A stretch of DNA of 64,000 bases, from the NCBI GenBank assembly GCA_019635755.1, contig JAHBYW010000010.1, forward strand, positions 1 through 64,000, written 5' to 3'. This stretch comes from Rhizobiaceae bacterium. GTDB taxonomy: Bacteria > Pseudomonadota > Alphaproteobacteria > Rhizobiales > Rhizobiaceae. The position numbers and the translations under genes were made by a program. The first letter of the stretch is position 1. Each line of letters starts with the position of its first letter. Shown piece by piece: positions 1 to 8,747 of the stretch. Below the pieces are notes generated by a model that saw nothing but the letters and a program-made list of their open reading frames with translations, ran no database searches and had not been told where the DNA came from.

Positions 1-162
1 CCGCGCCTTCTCCTCAGGCGCCGCGTCGATCTGGTCGTACGGCTTGTACTCGCCAAAATACTTCGTGATCGCAGCCGTCAGAGACGTCTTGCCGTGGTCA
101 ACGTGACCAATCGTGCCAATGTTAACATGCGGCTTGTTCCGCTCAAACTTACCCTTGGCCAT
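1..162 (-). CDS. tuf: Elongation factor Tu, N-terminal fragment
   Basis: Only the first 54 codons lie in the window; the gene continues past the left edge. The protein begins [20 protein letters not shown] and carries the G1/P-loop [10 protein letters not shown] at about residues 19-28, followed by the AAITKYFGE helix, which is diagnostic of the GTPase that delivers aminoacyl-tRNA to the ribosome. The ATG at 160-162 is the start used by all EF-Tu proteins. It lies downstream of tRNA-Tyr and tRNA-Gly on the same strand, the classical tRNA-tufB arrangement, so it may be partly transcribed with them. Confidence 0.97.
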   Translation of the reverse strand, partial: MAKGKFERNKPHVNIGTIGHVDHGKTSLTAAITKYFGEYKPYDQIDAAPEEKAR

Positions 163-361
163 GTCTGTTTCCTGAACCTCGAATTGCCGGTTGGGTTGGA
201 TGCGCGCGATTAGCGGCTCATGCCTGAAAAGACAAGACCTCCTGCCGGCCATGCCGGAAGCGCACCCGATCGTCCCGATGATTGGCGAAGCGCCTCATAT
301 GGAGGCGCTCCCGCCGCATTCAAGCCCGGGCGAAACCTCACAAACCGGGCTGGCGCGAGAC

Positions 362-435
362 TGGAGCGGGTGAAGGGAATCGAACCCTCGTATTCAGCTT
401 GGAAGGCTGCTGCTCTACCATTGAGCTACACCCGC
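362..435 (-). tRNA. tRNA-Gly (anticodon TCC)
   Basis: The reverse strand folds into a full cloverleaf: acceptor GCGGGTG paired with CACCCGC, D-arm GCTC...GAGC, anticodon loop CTTCCAA with anticodon TCC, and a T-loop containing GTTCGATTC. The 3' CCA is encoded (TGG at 362-364 on the plus strand). It is 74 nt long, lies about 70 nt downstream of tRNA-Tyr and about 200 nt upstream of tuf. Confidence 0.97.
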
Positions 436-505
436 GCTCGCGGCGTCATCGCATGACACGGCCGGAAAAGCGAGACGCGCGATTCCGGGACTGTGCGCGA
501 GGCAG

Positions 506-590
506 TGGTGGAAGGGGTTGGATTCGAACCAACGTAGGCTGAGCCAACGGATTTACAGTCCGTCCCCTTTAACCACTCGGGCACCCTTCC
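506..590 (-). tRNA. tRNA-Tyr (anticodon GTA)
   Basis: An 85-nt class II tRNA with a long variable arm. Acceptor GGAAGGG pairs with CCCTTCC, the anticodon loop reads CTGTAAA (anticodon GTA), the T-loop contains GGTTCGAATCC, and CCA is encoded (506-508). It is the first gene of the tRNA-Tyr/tRNA-Gly/tuf run and diverges from rlmB. Confidence 0.97.
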
Positions 591-756
591 GTCCTGCCGT
601 CCGATGACGACGGTCGCGAAAATCGATGTCGGGATTGGTCAGGCCCCGGAAATCCGCGAAGCGCCTTATGGCGACTGCCCCCTACCCTGTCAACCGCGCG
701 GCGCGGCGAAATCCGGGCGCCGCCGGCACCCATATCCAACCTCCCGCGGCGCTGGT

Positions 757-1656
757 ATGGAACCGCCCATGGCACGCGACACGAAGGACGGCACGCCGAA
801 GGATTCGCACTACGCGCGTCTGCGGCGCCAGCATCGGGACGAAAAGCGCGGCGGCGCGCCGGCCTTCCGTCCGCGGCCCAAGGTAGGTCCGGGCGAGGCC
901 CCGGCCGACGGGCTGGTACGGCTCTACGGACTGCACACGGTGCGCGCGGCGATCGACAATCCGCGGCGCCGCATCGCGCGCATGCTGGCGACGCGCAACG
1001 CACTGGAGCGGCTGGAGATCGCCGACCCCGCCGCGCTGCCCTTTCCGGTCGAAATCATCGAGCCGAAGGCGATCGACGCGATCACCGGGTCGGAGGCCGT
1101 CCACCAGGGCGTGCTGGTCGAGGCGCGGCCGCTGGTCCCCAAGCGGCTGGACGCGCTGGGCGCCACGCCGCTCGTCGTCGTGCTCGACCAGGTGACCGAC
1201 CCGCACAATGTCGGCGCGGTGCTGCGCTCCGCCGTCGCCTTCGGTGCCGGCGCGCTCATCACCACGCAGCGGCACAGTCCGGCCGAATCCGGCGTGCTGG
1301 CCAAAGCGGCATCGGGAGCCCTTGAACACATCGACCTGATCGAGGTGCGCAATCTCGCCGAGGCGCTGCAGACGTTGGCCGCCTCGGGCTTCCAGACCGT
1401 CGGGCTCGATTCGGACGGGCCGGCCGAACTGGAGACGACATTTGCCGGCGACCGCATCGCGCTGGTGTTCGGCGCCGAAGGCAAGGGCTTGCGCCAGAAG
1501 ACGCGGGAGACGGTGTCGGCGCTGGCGCGTCTCGACATGCCGGGCGCGATCCGTTCGCTCAACGTCTCGAACGCGGCGGCCGTGGCGCTCTATGCGGCGC
1601 GGCGGTTTGTGGACGGCAATAGGGCACTGGCGCGTCAAGGCAACACCGCTTCTTGA
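757..1656 (+). CDS. rlmB: 23S rRNA (guanosine-2'-O)-methyltransferase, TrmH/RlmB family
   Basis: SpoU-class (SPOUT knot) methyltransferase that 2'-O-methylates a guanosine of 23S rRNA using SAM. A basic N-terminal stretch is followed by a substrate-binding domain (GLHTVRAAIDN) and the C-terminal knot with the three family motifs: DPHNVGAVLRSA, LVFGAEGKGL and LNVSNAAAVALY. The open frame extends upstream to 604, almost into tRNA-Tyr, so a start at 757 (MEPPMARDTK) or 769 is more likely; no clear ribosome site distinguishes them. Predicted length is about 299 residues. It converges on glxR, separated by a short 8-bp tandem repeat. Confidence 0.9.
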   Translation: MEPPMARDTKDGTPKDSHYARLRRQHRDEKRGGAPAFRPRPKVGPGEAPADGLVRLYGLHTVRAAIDNPRRRIARMLATRNALERLEIADPAALPFPVEIIEPKAIDAITGSEAVHQGVLVEARPLVPKRLDALGATPLVVVLDQVTDPHNVGAVLRSAVAFGAGALITTQRHSPAESGVLAKAASGALEHIDLIEVRNLAEALQTLAASGFQTVGLDSDGPAELETTFAGDRIALVFGAEGKGLRQKTRETVSALARLDMPGAIRSLNVSNAAAVALYAARRFVDGNRALARQGNTAS

Positions 1657-1676
1657 GATAGCGCCGTCGAACAGGG

Positions 1677-1708
1677 CTGCCCTACTGCCCTACTGCCCTA
1701 CTGCCCTT
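1677..1708. repeat. 8-bp tandem repeat, four units
   Basis: Four consecutive copies of CTGCCCTA (the last is CTGCCCTT) fill the gap between the convergent rlmB and glxR stop codons. It is non-coding and could vary in length by slippage. Confidence 0.85.
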
Positions 1709-1712
1709 GCCT

Positions 1713-2597
1713 TCACGCAACCTCGTGCGCGGCCATCCGCTCCAGCGCCTTGACCAACCCGGAATGGTCCTCCTTCGCGCCGCCATTTGCCACGCATGAG
1801 TTGAAAAGCTGCTGCGTGGTCGACGTATTGGGCAGCGACACGCCCAGCGCCTTCGCACCCTCCAGAGCGAGCGCCAGGTCCTTCTGGTGCAGTTCGATGC
1901 GGAAGCCCGGCGCGAAGGTGCGCTTGATCATTCGCTCGCCATGGACCTCCAGGATGCGCGACGCCGCCAGTCCGCCCATCAGCGCCTGCCGGACCTTGGC
2001 CGGATCGGCACCGGCCTTCGAGGCGAAGACGAGCGCCTCGGCGACGGCCTCGATGGTCAGCGCCACGACGATCTGGTTGGCGACCTTGGTGGTCTGCCCG
2101 ACGCCGTTGCCCCCGACCAGCGTGATGTTCCGGCCGAGCTTTTCGAAGACCGGCAGTGCGCGCTGGAAGGCGCGCTCGGGTCCCCCCGCCATGATCGTCA
2201 GCAACGCCGCTTTCGCCCCCACCTCCCCGCCCGACACCGGCGCGTCGAGATAGTCGCAGCCGAGCGCGTTGATGCGCGCGGCGAAATCCTTCGTCGCGAG
2301 CGGCGAGATGGAACTCATGTCGACGACGAGCTTGCCCGGGGCGAGACCGGCGGCGACGCCGCGCTCGCCGAACAGCACGTGGGCCATCTGCGGCGTGTCG
2401 GGGACCATGGTGATGAGGATGTCGGCGGCCCGCGCGACGGCGTCGTGGCCGGAGACGGCAGCGAGACCTTTCTCGACAAGGTCGGCCGGCAGCGGTTTGC
2501 GGTGGTCGCTGGCAATGACAGGGTAGCCTGCATCCAGCAGATGCCCTGCCATCGGCGCGCCCATGATGCCGAGGCCGATGAAGCCGATGGTGTCCAT
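1713..2597 (-). CDS. glxR: Tartronate semialdehyde reductase (2-hydroxy-3-oxopropionate reductase)
   Basis: Beta-hydroxyacid dehydrogenase of 294 residues that reduces tartronate semialdehyde to D-glycerate with NAD(P)H. The N-terminal Rossmann fold begins with GFIGLGIMGAPMA; the substrate-binding signature DAPVSGGEVGA and the catalytic-lysine segment GQTTKVANQ follow, then the all-helical C-terminal domain. The ATG at 2595-2597 overlaps the hyi stop (TGATG), so translation is probably coupled. Together with gcl and hyi it forms the glycerate branch of glyoxylate use. Separating it from 3-hydroxyisobutyrate dehydrogenase rests mainly on this context. Confidence 0.9.
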   Translation of the reverse strand: MDTIGFIGLGIMGAPMAGHLLDAGYPVIASDHRKPLPADLVEKGLAAVSGHDAVARAADILITMVPDTPQMAHVLFGERGVAAGLAPGKLVVDMSSISPLATKDFAARINALGCDYLDAPVSGGEVGAKAALLTIMAGGPERAFQRALPVFEKLGRNITLVGGNGVGQTTKVANQIVVALTIEAVAEALVFASKAGADPAKVRQALMGGLAASRILEVHGERMIKRTFAPGFRIELHQKDLALALEGAKALGVSLPNTSTTQQLFNSCVANGGAKEDHSGLVKALERMAAHEVA

Positions 2598-3373
2598 CAC
2601 GTCATTTCCCTCATCCAGCCAAGCCCCGCCTCGGTCCCCGCCTTCGGCCGGTACTCCGCGCCGACCCAGCCGGCGTAGCCGATGCGATCCAGGTGATCGA
2701 AGAGGAAGGGATAGTTGATCTCGCCCGTGCCAGGCTCGTTGCGGCCAGGGTTGTCCGCGACCTGGACATGCGCGATGCGGTCCAGATTGGCCTCGATCGT
2801 CCGGGCGAGATCCCCCTCCATGACCTGCATGTGATAGATGTCGTATTGCAGGAAGACGTTCTTCGAGCCGATCCGGTCGATCAGCGCCAAAGCCTGCTTC
2901 GATCCGGTCAGGAAGAAGCCCGGGATGTCGCGCGTGTTGATCGGCTCGACCAGCAGGCGGATGCCGGCCCGCTCCAGCGCCTCCGCCGCGAAGGCGAGAT
3001 TGTCTGCCAGCACGCGTTCCAGCGTCGCGCAATCGGCGCCCGCGGGCGCGATGCCTGCAAGGCAGTTCACCTGGCCGCAGCCCAGCGCCTCGGCATAGGT
3101 GATCGCCGTCGCGACACCCTGCCTGAACTCGGAAACGCGGTCGGGCAGGATCGCGATGCCACGCTCGCCCTTGCCCCAGTCGCCGAGCGGCAGGTTGAAC
3201 AGTGCCTGCGTGAGCCCGTTTTTCTCCAGCCGCGCCGCCACCACCTCCGGCGCGTGATCATACGGCCCGATATATTCGACGCCCTTGAAGCCCGCGCCCG
3301 CCGCCGCATCGAAGCGGTCGAGGAAGTGGTACTCGCCGAAGAGCATCGAGAGGTTGGCAGAGAATTTCGGCAT
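2597..3373 (-). CDS. hyi: Hydroxypyruvate isomerase
   Basis: A 258-residue TIM-barrel isomerase that interconverts hydroxypyruvate and tartronate semialdehyde. The start MPKFSANLSMLF and segments LFNLPLGDW, VNCLAGIAP, LLVEPINTRDIPGFFL and QYDIYHMQ match the Hyi family. The ATG is preceded by GAGGAA. It is the middle gene of gcl-hyi-glxR, 181 bp after gcl and overlapping glxR by one base. Confidence 0.93.
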   Translation of the reverse strand: MPKFSANLSMLFGEYHFLDRFDAAAGAGFKGVEYIGPYDHAPEVVAARLEKNGLTQALFNLPLGDWGKGERGIAILPDRVSEFRQGVATAITYAEALGCGQVNCLAGIAPAGADCATLERVLADNLAFAAEALERAGIRLLVEPINTRDIPGFFLTGSKQALALIDRIGSKNVFLQYDIYHMQVMEGDLARTIEANLDRIAHVQVADNPGRNEPGTGEINYPFLFDHLDRIGYAGWVGAEYRPKAGTEAGLGWMREMT

Positions 3374-3554
3374 TCCGTTTCCTCATTCCGTTGAACGGTC
3401 AAGCGGTCTCGCACCTCAGCACGAGGACCGTCGACGCGCGACGCCATATCTCCAAAGCGGGCGTCCTCCCTCATCCTGAGGCGCGAACTCGCGGAACACA
3501 TCAAGCGGAGCGCGCGCCCTCTCTCGACGGGCGGGCTCTAAGGACGCACCCGGC

Positions 3555-5336
3555 CTAGTCCAGCATCACGATGGCGGTTGGCGCATCCTCGTTCTTCTCC
3601 GCCAGTTCCTCGAACTCGGTAACGGCGTCGATCTCGGTGCCCATGGAGATGTTCGTCACGCGCTCCAGGATGAACTCCAGCACCACCGGCACGCGGTGCT
3701 CCTTCATCAGCCGCTTCGCTTCCTCGAACGCAGCGGCGAACTCGTCCGGCCTCTTCACCCGCACCGCCTTGCAGCCCATGGCTTCGGCCACCGCGACGTG
3801 GTCGACGCCGTAACCGGCGTCCGGTTCGCCCCTCCGGTTGATGTTCTCGAAGGCGAGGTTCACCTCGAAGTCCATCTGGAAGCCGCGCTGCGCCTGGCGG
3901 ATAAGGCCGAGATAGGCGTTGTTCACGACAACGTGGATGTAAGGCAGCCGGTGCTGCGCGCCGACCGCCAACTCCTCGATCAGGAACTGGAAGTCGTAGT
4001 CCCCCGACAGCGCGACGATGTCGGCGTCGGGCCGCGCGGCGCGAACGCCGAGTGCTGCCGGCAGCGTCCAGCCGAGCGGACCCGCCTGACCGCAATTGAT
4101 CCAGTTGCGCGGCTTGTAGACATGCAGGAACTGCGCGCCGGCGATCTGCGACAGGCCGATGGTCGTGACATAGGTCGTATCGCGGCCGAACGCCTTGTTC
4201 ATCTCCTCGTAGACGCGCTGCGGCTTCAGCGGGACGGTGTCGAAATGGGTCTTGCGCTTCAGTGTCCGCTTGCGTGCCTGGCACTGCTTCACCCAGCCCG
4301 TCCAGTCGCGCAGCCTGCCGTCTGTCTTCCATTCCGTGGCGACGTCCAGCAACATCTTCAATGCCGCGCCGGCGTCCGAGACGACGCCGAAGTCCGGCGC
4401 GAAGACGCGGCCGATCTGCGTCGGCTCGATGTCGACGTGCACGAACTTCCTGCCGGCCGTGTACCTGTCGACCGATCCCGTATGGCGGTTCGCCCACCGA
4501 TTGCCCACGCCAAACACGAAGTCGGACGCCAGCATCGTCGCGTTGCCGTAGCGATGCGACGTCTGCAGGCCGCACATGCCGGCCATCAGCGTGTGGTCGT
4601 CCGGGATCGCCCCCCAGCCCATAAGCGTCGGGATCACCGGCACGCCGACGATCTCGGCGAACTCGGTCAGCAGGTCGGACGCATCCGCGTTGATGATGCC
4701 GCCGCCGGCGACGATCAGCGGGCGTTCGGCCGCGTTGAGCATCGCCAGCGCCTTCTCGGCCTGCGTGCGCGTCATCTTCGGCTTCACGACAGGCAGCGGC
4801 TCGTAGGCATCGATGTCGAACTCGATCTCCGCGAGCTGGACGTCGACCGGCAGGTCGATCAGCACGGGACCGGGCCGGCCGCACCGCATCAGCTGGAACG
4901 CCTTCTGGAACGCCATCGGCACCTGATACGGCTCCATCACTGTCACCGCCCATTTCGAGACCGGCGCGGCGATCGCCGCGATATCGACGGCCTGGAAGTC
5001 TTCCTTCGCCATGCGGGCGCGGGGCGCCTGGCCGGTGATGCACAGGATCGGGATGGAGTCGGCCGAGGCCGAATAGAGGCCGGTGATCATGTCGGTGCCG
5101 GCCGGACCCGACGTGCCGATACAAAGGCCGATATTGCCCGCTTTCGCCCGGGTATAACCCTCCGCCATGTGCGAGGCCGCCTCGACGTGGCGGGCGAGGA
5201 TGTGGCGAACGGTGCCGCGCGCCTTCAGCGCCGCATAGAACGGGTTGATGGCAGCGCCCGGCACGCCGAAGGCGCACTGTATGCCCTCGCGCTCGAGCAC
5301 GAGAACGGCTGCATCGACGGCACGCATCCTGGCCAT
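3555..5336 (-). CDS. gcl: Glyoxylate carboligase (tartronate-semialdehyde synthase)
   Basis: ThDP-dependent enzyme (593 residues) that condenses two glyoxylates to tartronate semialdehyde and CO2. It has the three-domain acetolactate-synthase layout: an N-terminal PYR domain ([11 protein letters not shown]), a central domain, and a C-terminal ThDP/Mg site beginning GDYDFQFL with NNAYLG. The glutamate conserved in nearly all ThDP enzymes is replaced by valine at residue 51 ([16 protein letters not shown]), the hallmark of true Gcl, which separates it from acetolactate synthase. The start has a good site (GGGAGAGACCA-ATG). It is first in the operon and divergent from an IclR regulator. Confidence 0.96.
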   Translation of the reverse strand: MARMRAVDAAVLVLEREGIQCAFGVPGAAINPFYAALKARGTVRHILARHVEAASHMAEGYTRAKAGNIGLCIGTSGPAGTDMITGLYSASADSIPILCITGQAPRARMAKEDFQAVDIAAIAAPVSKWAVTVMEPYQVPMAFQKAFQLMRCGRPGPVLIDLPVDVQLAEIEFDIDAYEPLPVVKPKMTRTQAEKALAMLNAAERPLIVAGGGIINADASDLLTEFAEIVGVPVIPTLMGWGAIPDDHTLMAGMCGLQTSHRYGNATMLASDFVFGVGNRWANRHTGSVDRYTAGRKFVHVDIEPTQIGRVFAPDFGVVSDAGAALKMLLDVATEWKTDGRLRDWTGWVKQCQARKRTLKRKTHFDTVPLKPQRVYEEMNKAFGRDTTYVTTIGLSQIAGAQFLHVYKPRNWINCGQAGPLGWTLPAALGVRAARPDADIVALSGDYDFQFLIEELAVGAQHRLPYIHVVVNNAYLGLIRQAQRGFQMDFEVNLAFENINRRGEPDAGYGVDHVAVAEAMGCKAVRVKRPDEFAAAFEEAKRLMKEHRVPVVLEFILERVTNISMGTEIDAVTEFEELAEKNEDAPTAIVMLD

Positions 5337-5393
5337 TGGTCTCTCCCGGCAGATCGCACGCGACCGTCACACTGCCGGGGCGTTTTTTCAATT

Positions 5394-5403
5394 TTTCCGG
5401 AAA
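5394..5403. promoter_or_regulatory. Palindrome TTTCCGGAAA, candidate IclR operator (gcl-proximal)
   Basis: A perfect 10-bp palindrome 57 bp upstream of the gcl start in the AT-rich divergent region. An identical palindrome lies at 5504-5513. IclR-family regulators bind short palindromes near their own and divergent promoters, so this is a plausible site; operator identity is inferred. Confidence 0.5.
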
Positions 5404-5503
5404 TCATTTCTATTATCGCTGAAAATCGCTAGGATGCTGTTTCGACTGTGATTTTATTTTTCACCCCTGACGATGTCGCGAAATCCGCAAAGCTGTTTCA
5501 AGA

Positions 5504-5513
5504 TTTCCGGAAA
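5504..5513. promoter_or_regulatory. Palindrome TTTCCGGAAA, candidate IclR operator (regulator-proximal)
   Basis: The second exact copy of the palindrome, 110 bp from the first and 12 bp upstream of the regulator's start codon. This position would suit autoregulation of the IclR gene. Confidence 0.5.
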
Positions 5514-5525
5514 GCGGAAAGGTCC

Positions 5526-6383
5526 ATGACGGAACCTGAACGCCGCCAGCGGGGGCGCCCGCGGTCCTCTGTCGCCGAGGCGACGCCGGTTCAGTCGCTC
5601 GACCGCGGATTGCGGCTGCTGACCGTCTTGGCCGAGGCGGACGGCCTGCCGCTTAGCGACATCGCGCAGCGCGCGGACCTGGCCGCATCGACGGCGTATC
5701 GCATGCTGGCCACGCTGGAAGCGCACGACATGGTCGAGTTCGACCGGCCAGGCCAGCTCTGGTCCATCGGTGCAGGGACCTACCGCCTCGGTTCGGCGTT
5801 CCTGCGCCGTCGCAAGCTGGTCGACCGCGCGCGGCCTGCGATGCAGGCGCTGATGGAAGCGACCGGAGAGACGGCCAATCTGGCCGTCGCGGAGGACGAC
5901 TGCATCGTCTTTGTCAGCCAGGTCGAGACGCATCAGGCGATCCGCGCCTTCTTCCGGCCAGGCCAACGCAGCCCGTTCCACGCGTCCGGCATCGGCAAGG
6001 CGGTGCTCGCCTTCATGCCACCGGCCCGCGTCGAGGCGATTGTGGGGCGCGCGGGCCTCGAGGCCTACACGTCCAGAACCCTTGCGGACGCCCCTGCCCT
6101 GTTGCGCGACCTCGACGCAGTTCGGGCGCGCGGCTGGTCGCTGGACGACGAAGAGCGGCATGAAGGGATGCGCTGCGTCGCCGCGGCCATCTTCAACGAG
6201 TTCGGCGAGCCCGTCGCCGGGGTGTCGGTCTCCGGGCCGACCGTCAGGATGACGCCCGAACGCGCAGGCGCGATCGGGCCGATGGTGCGGGACGCCGCGG
6301 CCGATGTCACCCGGATGACCGGCGGAAAGCCAGGCTCGGCGGCGCAGGCGAACGGCCGCGCCAGCCAGAGGAGCACGACATGA
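5526..6383 (+). CDS. IclR-family transcriptional regulator, probably of glyoxylate metabolism
   Basis: A 285-residue regulator with an N-terminal winged helix-turn-helix (QSLDRGLRLLTVLAEA, LSDIAQRADLAASTAYRMLATL) and a C-terminal IclR effector domain (HASGIGKAVLAFMP, GWSLDDEERHEGMRCVAAAI). Related IclR proteins (AllR, GclR) sense glyoxylate and control gcl; the divergent gcl operon suggests the same here. The frame is open from 5448, but the ATG at 5526 begins a typical N-terminus and follows GGAAAGGTCC. Its stop overlaps the next start (ATGA). Confidence 0.88.
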   Translation: MTEPERRQRGRPRSSVAEATPVQSLDRGLRLLTVLAEADGLPLSDIAQRADLAASTAYRMLATLEAHDMVEFDRPGQLWSIGAGTYRLGSAFLRRRKLVDRARPAMQALMEATGETANLAVAEDDCIVFVSQVETHQAIRAFFRPGQRSPFHASGIGKAVLAFMPPARVEAIVGRAGLEAYTSRTLADAPALLRDLDAVRARGWSLDDEERHEGMRCVAAAIFNEFGEPVAGVSVSGPTVRMTPERAGAIGPMVRDAAADVTRMTGGKPGSAAQANGRASQRSTT

Positions 6384-7009
6384 ACCCGACCGAACGCAGC
6401 CTGCACTGGAACGCCGCCTATGCCTCGAAAGGGGACGAAGGCGTCAGCTGGTTCGAGGCGAAGCCGCAGGTGTCGCTGGATCTGATCGCGGCGGTCCACG
6501 ACCGCAGCAAGCCCAGCGCCTCGCTTGTGGACATCGGCGGGGGCGCGTCCCGCCTTGTCGATGCGCTGACCGAGGATGGCTGGCGGGTCACGGTCGTCGA
6601 TCTGTCGGAGACCGCGCTCGACACCGGGAGACGGCGCTTGGGAGCCCGGGCGACAGACGTCGACTGGATTGCCGCCGACGTCACGCGCTGGCGTCCGTCC
6701 ACCACGTTCGACATCTGGCACGACCGCGCGGCCTATCACTTCCTCACCGATCCTGACGATCGGCAGGCCTATGCCCAGTGCATGCGGACAGCCCTGCGCC
6801 CAGGCGCTCACGCGGTCATCGGCACGTTCGCGCCGGACGGTCCGGAACGGTGCAGCGGGCTTCCGGTCATGCGCTATGACGCGACCGGACTTGCGACCGC
6901 GGTCGGGTCAGGCTTTCGCCCGATCTCCGAGCGCCGTCACCTCCATGTCACTCCCTGGGGGTCGACGCAGGCGTTCCAATTCGTCGTGCTGCGTCGCGAC
7001 GATTCCTGA
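6380..7009 (+). CDS. Class I SAM-dependent methyltransferase
   Basis: A 209-residue small-molecule methyltransferase. Motif I is LVDIGGGASRLVDAL near residue 47, followed by the acidic strand VTVVDLSETAL and motif IV-like DIWHDRAAYHFLTD. The N-terminal WNAAYASKGDEGVSWFEA resembles thiopurine/TehB-like enzymes. It overlaps the IclR stop (ATGA), so it is translated with the regulator. Substrate is unknown and its link to glyoxylate metabolism is unclear. Confidence 0.85.
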   Translation: MNPTERSLHWNAAYASKGDEGVSWFEAKPQVSLDLIAAVHDRSKPSASLVDIGGGASRLVDALTEDGWRVTVVDLSETALDTGRRRLGARATDVDWIAADVTRWRPSTTFDIWHDRAAYHFLTDPDDRQAYAQCMRTALRPGAHAVIGTFAPDGPERCSGLPVMRYDATGLATAVGSGFRPISERRHLHVTPWGSTQAFQFVVLRRDDS

Positions 7010-7010
7010 C

Positions 7011-7460
7011 CTAGCGTACCACCAGCACCGGAACCGGGCTGTGGGCGACGACCTCGGCGGTCTGGCTGCCGAGCAGGATGCGGCCGAGCCCGCGCCTGCC
7101 GTGCGATGCCATGACGATCAGGCTGCAGCCGCGCGCCTTCGCCGCGTCGACGATCGCTTCCGCGGGTCGCGCGTCCGGCACGTGGAGCACGCTCGCCTCG
7201 ACGCCCATCGTGTCGGCAGCCGCCTTGACCTTGCCGAGGATCTCGTCGGCGGCTTTCTTGCGGGCCGCCTCGAAGCCGTCAATGTCCTCCTGGCTGGGAA
7301 TCCAGCCGAGGCCGACGGCGCCGTATTCGAGGGGGAATGGCTCGGTGACGGTCATCAAGGTCACCTTGGCATTGAGATGCTTGGCGAGTGTCAGCCCGTG
7401 GTCGACGCCCTTGCGGGCGAGGTCGGAGCCATCGGTCGAGATCAGTATGTGCTGGTACAT
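7011..7460 (-). CDS. Universal stress protein, UspA family
   Basis: A 149-residue single-domain Usp. It begins MYQHILISTDGSDLARKG and ends with the nucleotide-binding signature GRRGLGRILLGSQTAEVV, followed by HSPVPVLVV, indicating an ATP-binding type. The ATG at 7460 is preceded by CAGGAGCCGACA, which is better than upstream in-frame starts. It converges with the methyltransferase, only one base after its stop. Confidence 0.9.
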   Translation of the reverse strand: MYQHILISTDGSDLARKGVDHGLTLAKHLNAKVTLMTVTEPFPLEYGAVGLGWIPSQEDIDGFEAARKKAADEILGKVKAAADTMGVEASVLHVPDARPAEAIVDAAKARGCSLIVMASHGRRGLGRILLGSQTAEVVAHSPVPVLVVR

Positions 7461-7606
7461 TGTCGGCTCCTGCAAGATTCGGGATCGCTCGGTCCAGATA
7501 GCCTCGCCGCACGCCGGCAGGGCATTGATCGAAATCAAGACGCACCGAACTTGGCGGAAGACCAGCACCATCGCGGAAAGCGCCGAGCCGTCCGAAACCT
7601 CGATGA

Positions 7607-7682
7607 TGGTGCCCCCGGCAGGGATCGAACCCGCGACCTTCGGTTTACAAAACCGCTGCTCTACCAGCTGAGCTACAAGGGC
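7607..7682 (-). tRNA. tRNA-Thr (anticodon TGT)
   Basis: The reverse strand gives a 76-nt cloverleaf: acceptor GCCCTTG paired with CGGGGGC, D-arm GCTC...GAGC, anticodon loop TTTGTAA (TGT), T-arm GCGGGTTCGATCCCTGC, and encoded CCA (7607-7609). It lies alone between the usp and nadK genes. Confidence 0.95.
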
Positions 7683-7801
7683 ACGGGCGCCGGGTTACCA
7701 CATCCGCCCACGCAGTAAAGTCAAATGTCCGCGCGTCGGTGGTCCCCTATGCAGGTTCCGACCGGCCATGCTAACCCCTTGCCGCGAAGCGGGTGAGGAT
7801 G

Positions 7802-8575
7802 ATGGCACGCCGACCCAGGACTTTCGCGTTCGTCTCTTCCGATACCGGCGACGCGCGCCGGGCGCAGAAGCGCCTGGCCAAGCGGTATGGCAGCGTCGCC
7901 GTCGCCGACGCGGACGTGGTCGTGGCGCTCGGGGGCGACGGCTTCCTCCTGCAAACGCTGCGCGAGACGATGGGTAGCGGCAAGCGCGTCTACGGCATGA
8001 ACCGCGGGACGATCGGCTTCCTTATGAACGAGTATCACGAGGACCGGCTTCCCGAGCGCATCGCAGAGGCGTCTGGCGAGACGATCCGGCCGCTGGAGAT
8101 GGTGGCGCGCACCGCCGACGGGCGGACGGCGAAGGCGCTCGCCATCAACGAGGTCTCGCTGTTCCGCCAGTCCTACCAGGCGGCCAAGCTGCGCATCACC
8201 ATCGACGGCCAGGAGCGGCTGGCGGAGCTCATTTGCGACGGCATCATGGTCGCCACGCCGGCCGGGTCGACTGCCTACAACCTCTCGGCGCACGGGCCGA
8301 TCCTGCCGCTCGACGCGCAGCTGCTCGCGCTGACCCCGGTGTCGCCGTTCCGGCCGCGGCGCTGGCGCGGCGCGCTGCTCTCCAACCGGGCGCGGGTGAC
8401 GTTCGACGTGCTGGAGGAGGCGAAGCGCCCGGTCAACGCGGTCGCCGACCACACCGAGCTGAAATCCGTGGTCTCCGTCGCGGTGCGCGAGTCGCCCGAC
8501 GCGACCGCGACGCTGCTCTTCGATCCCAACCATTCGTGGAACGAACGCATCCTGACCGAACAGTTCCGCTACTGA
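7802..8575 (+). CDS. nadK: NAD kinase
   Basis: A 257-residue kinase that phosphorylates NAD to NADP. Motifs in order: [14 protein letters not shown] (GGDG phosphate site), [12 protein letters not shown], and [16 protein letters not shown] (NAD site). It is a short form without extensions, as usual in alphaproteobacteria. GTG 7793 and ATG 7799 are alternative in-frame starts; 7802 ([10 protein letters not shown]) gives the usual family length. Confidence 0.94.
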   Translation: MARRPRTFAFVSSDTGDARRAQKRLAKRYGSVAVADADVVVALGGDGFLLQTLRETMGSGKRVYGMNRGTIGFLMNEYHEDRLPERIAEASGETIRPLEMVARTADGRTAKALAINEVSLFRQSYQAAKLRITIDGQERLAELICDGIMVATPAGSTAYNLSAHGPILPLDAQLLALTPVSPFRPRRWRGALLSNRARVTFDVLEEAKRPVNAVADHTELKSVVSVAVRESPDATATLLFDPNHSWNERILTEQFRY

Positions 8576-8747
8576 CGTCATTGAACCGAAGGGGCCGCGA
8601 CATTAAGTTTAACGGGTAACAAACGCGGCACTTCCGGGCGTTTGAGTTGACAATCCGCGCTCCGCTCCGTAACGCGGGATCGCAATCCTTTCGAGCGCGA
8701 GGCGCTCGCGGCGGTTTGGACCGCCACACGAAAGCAAGCCAAAAGAC

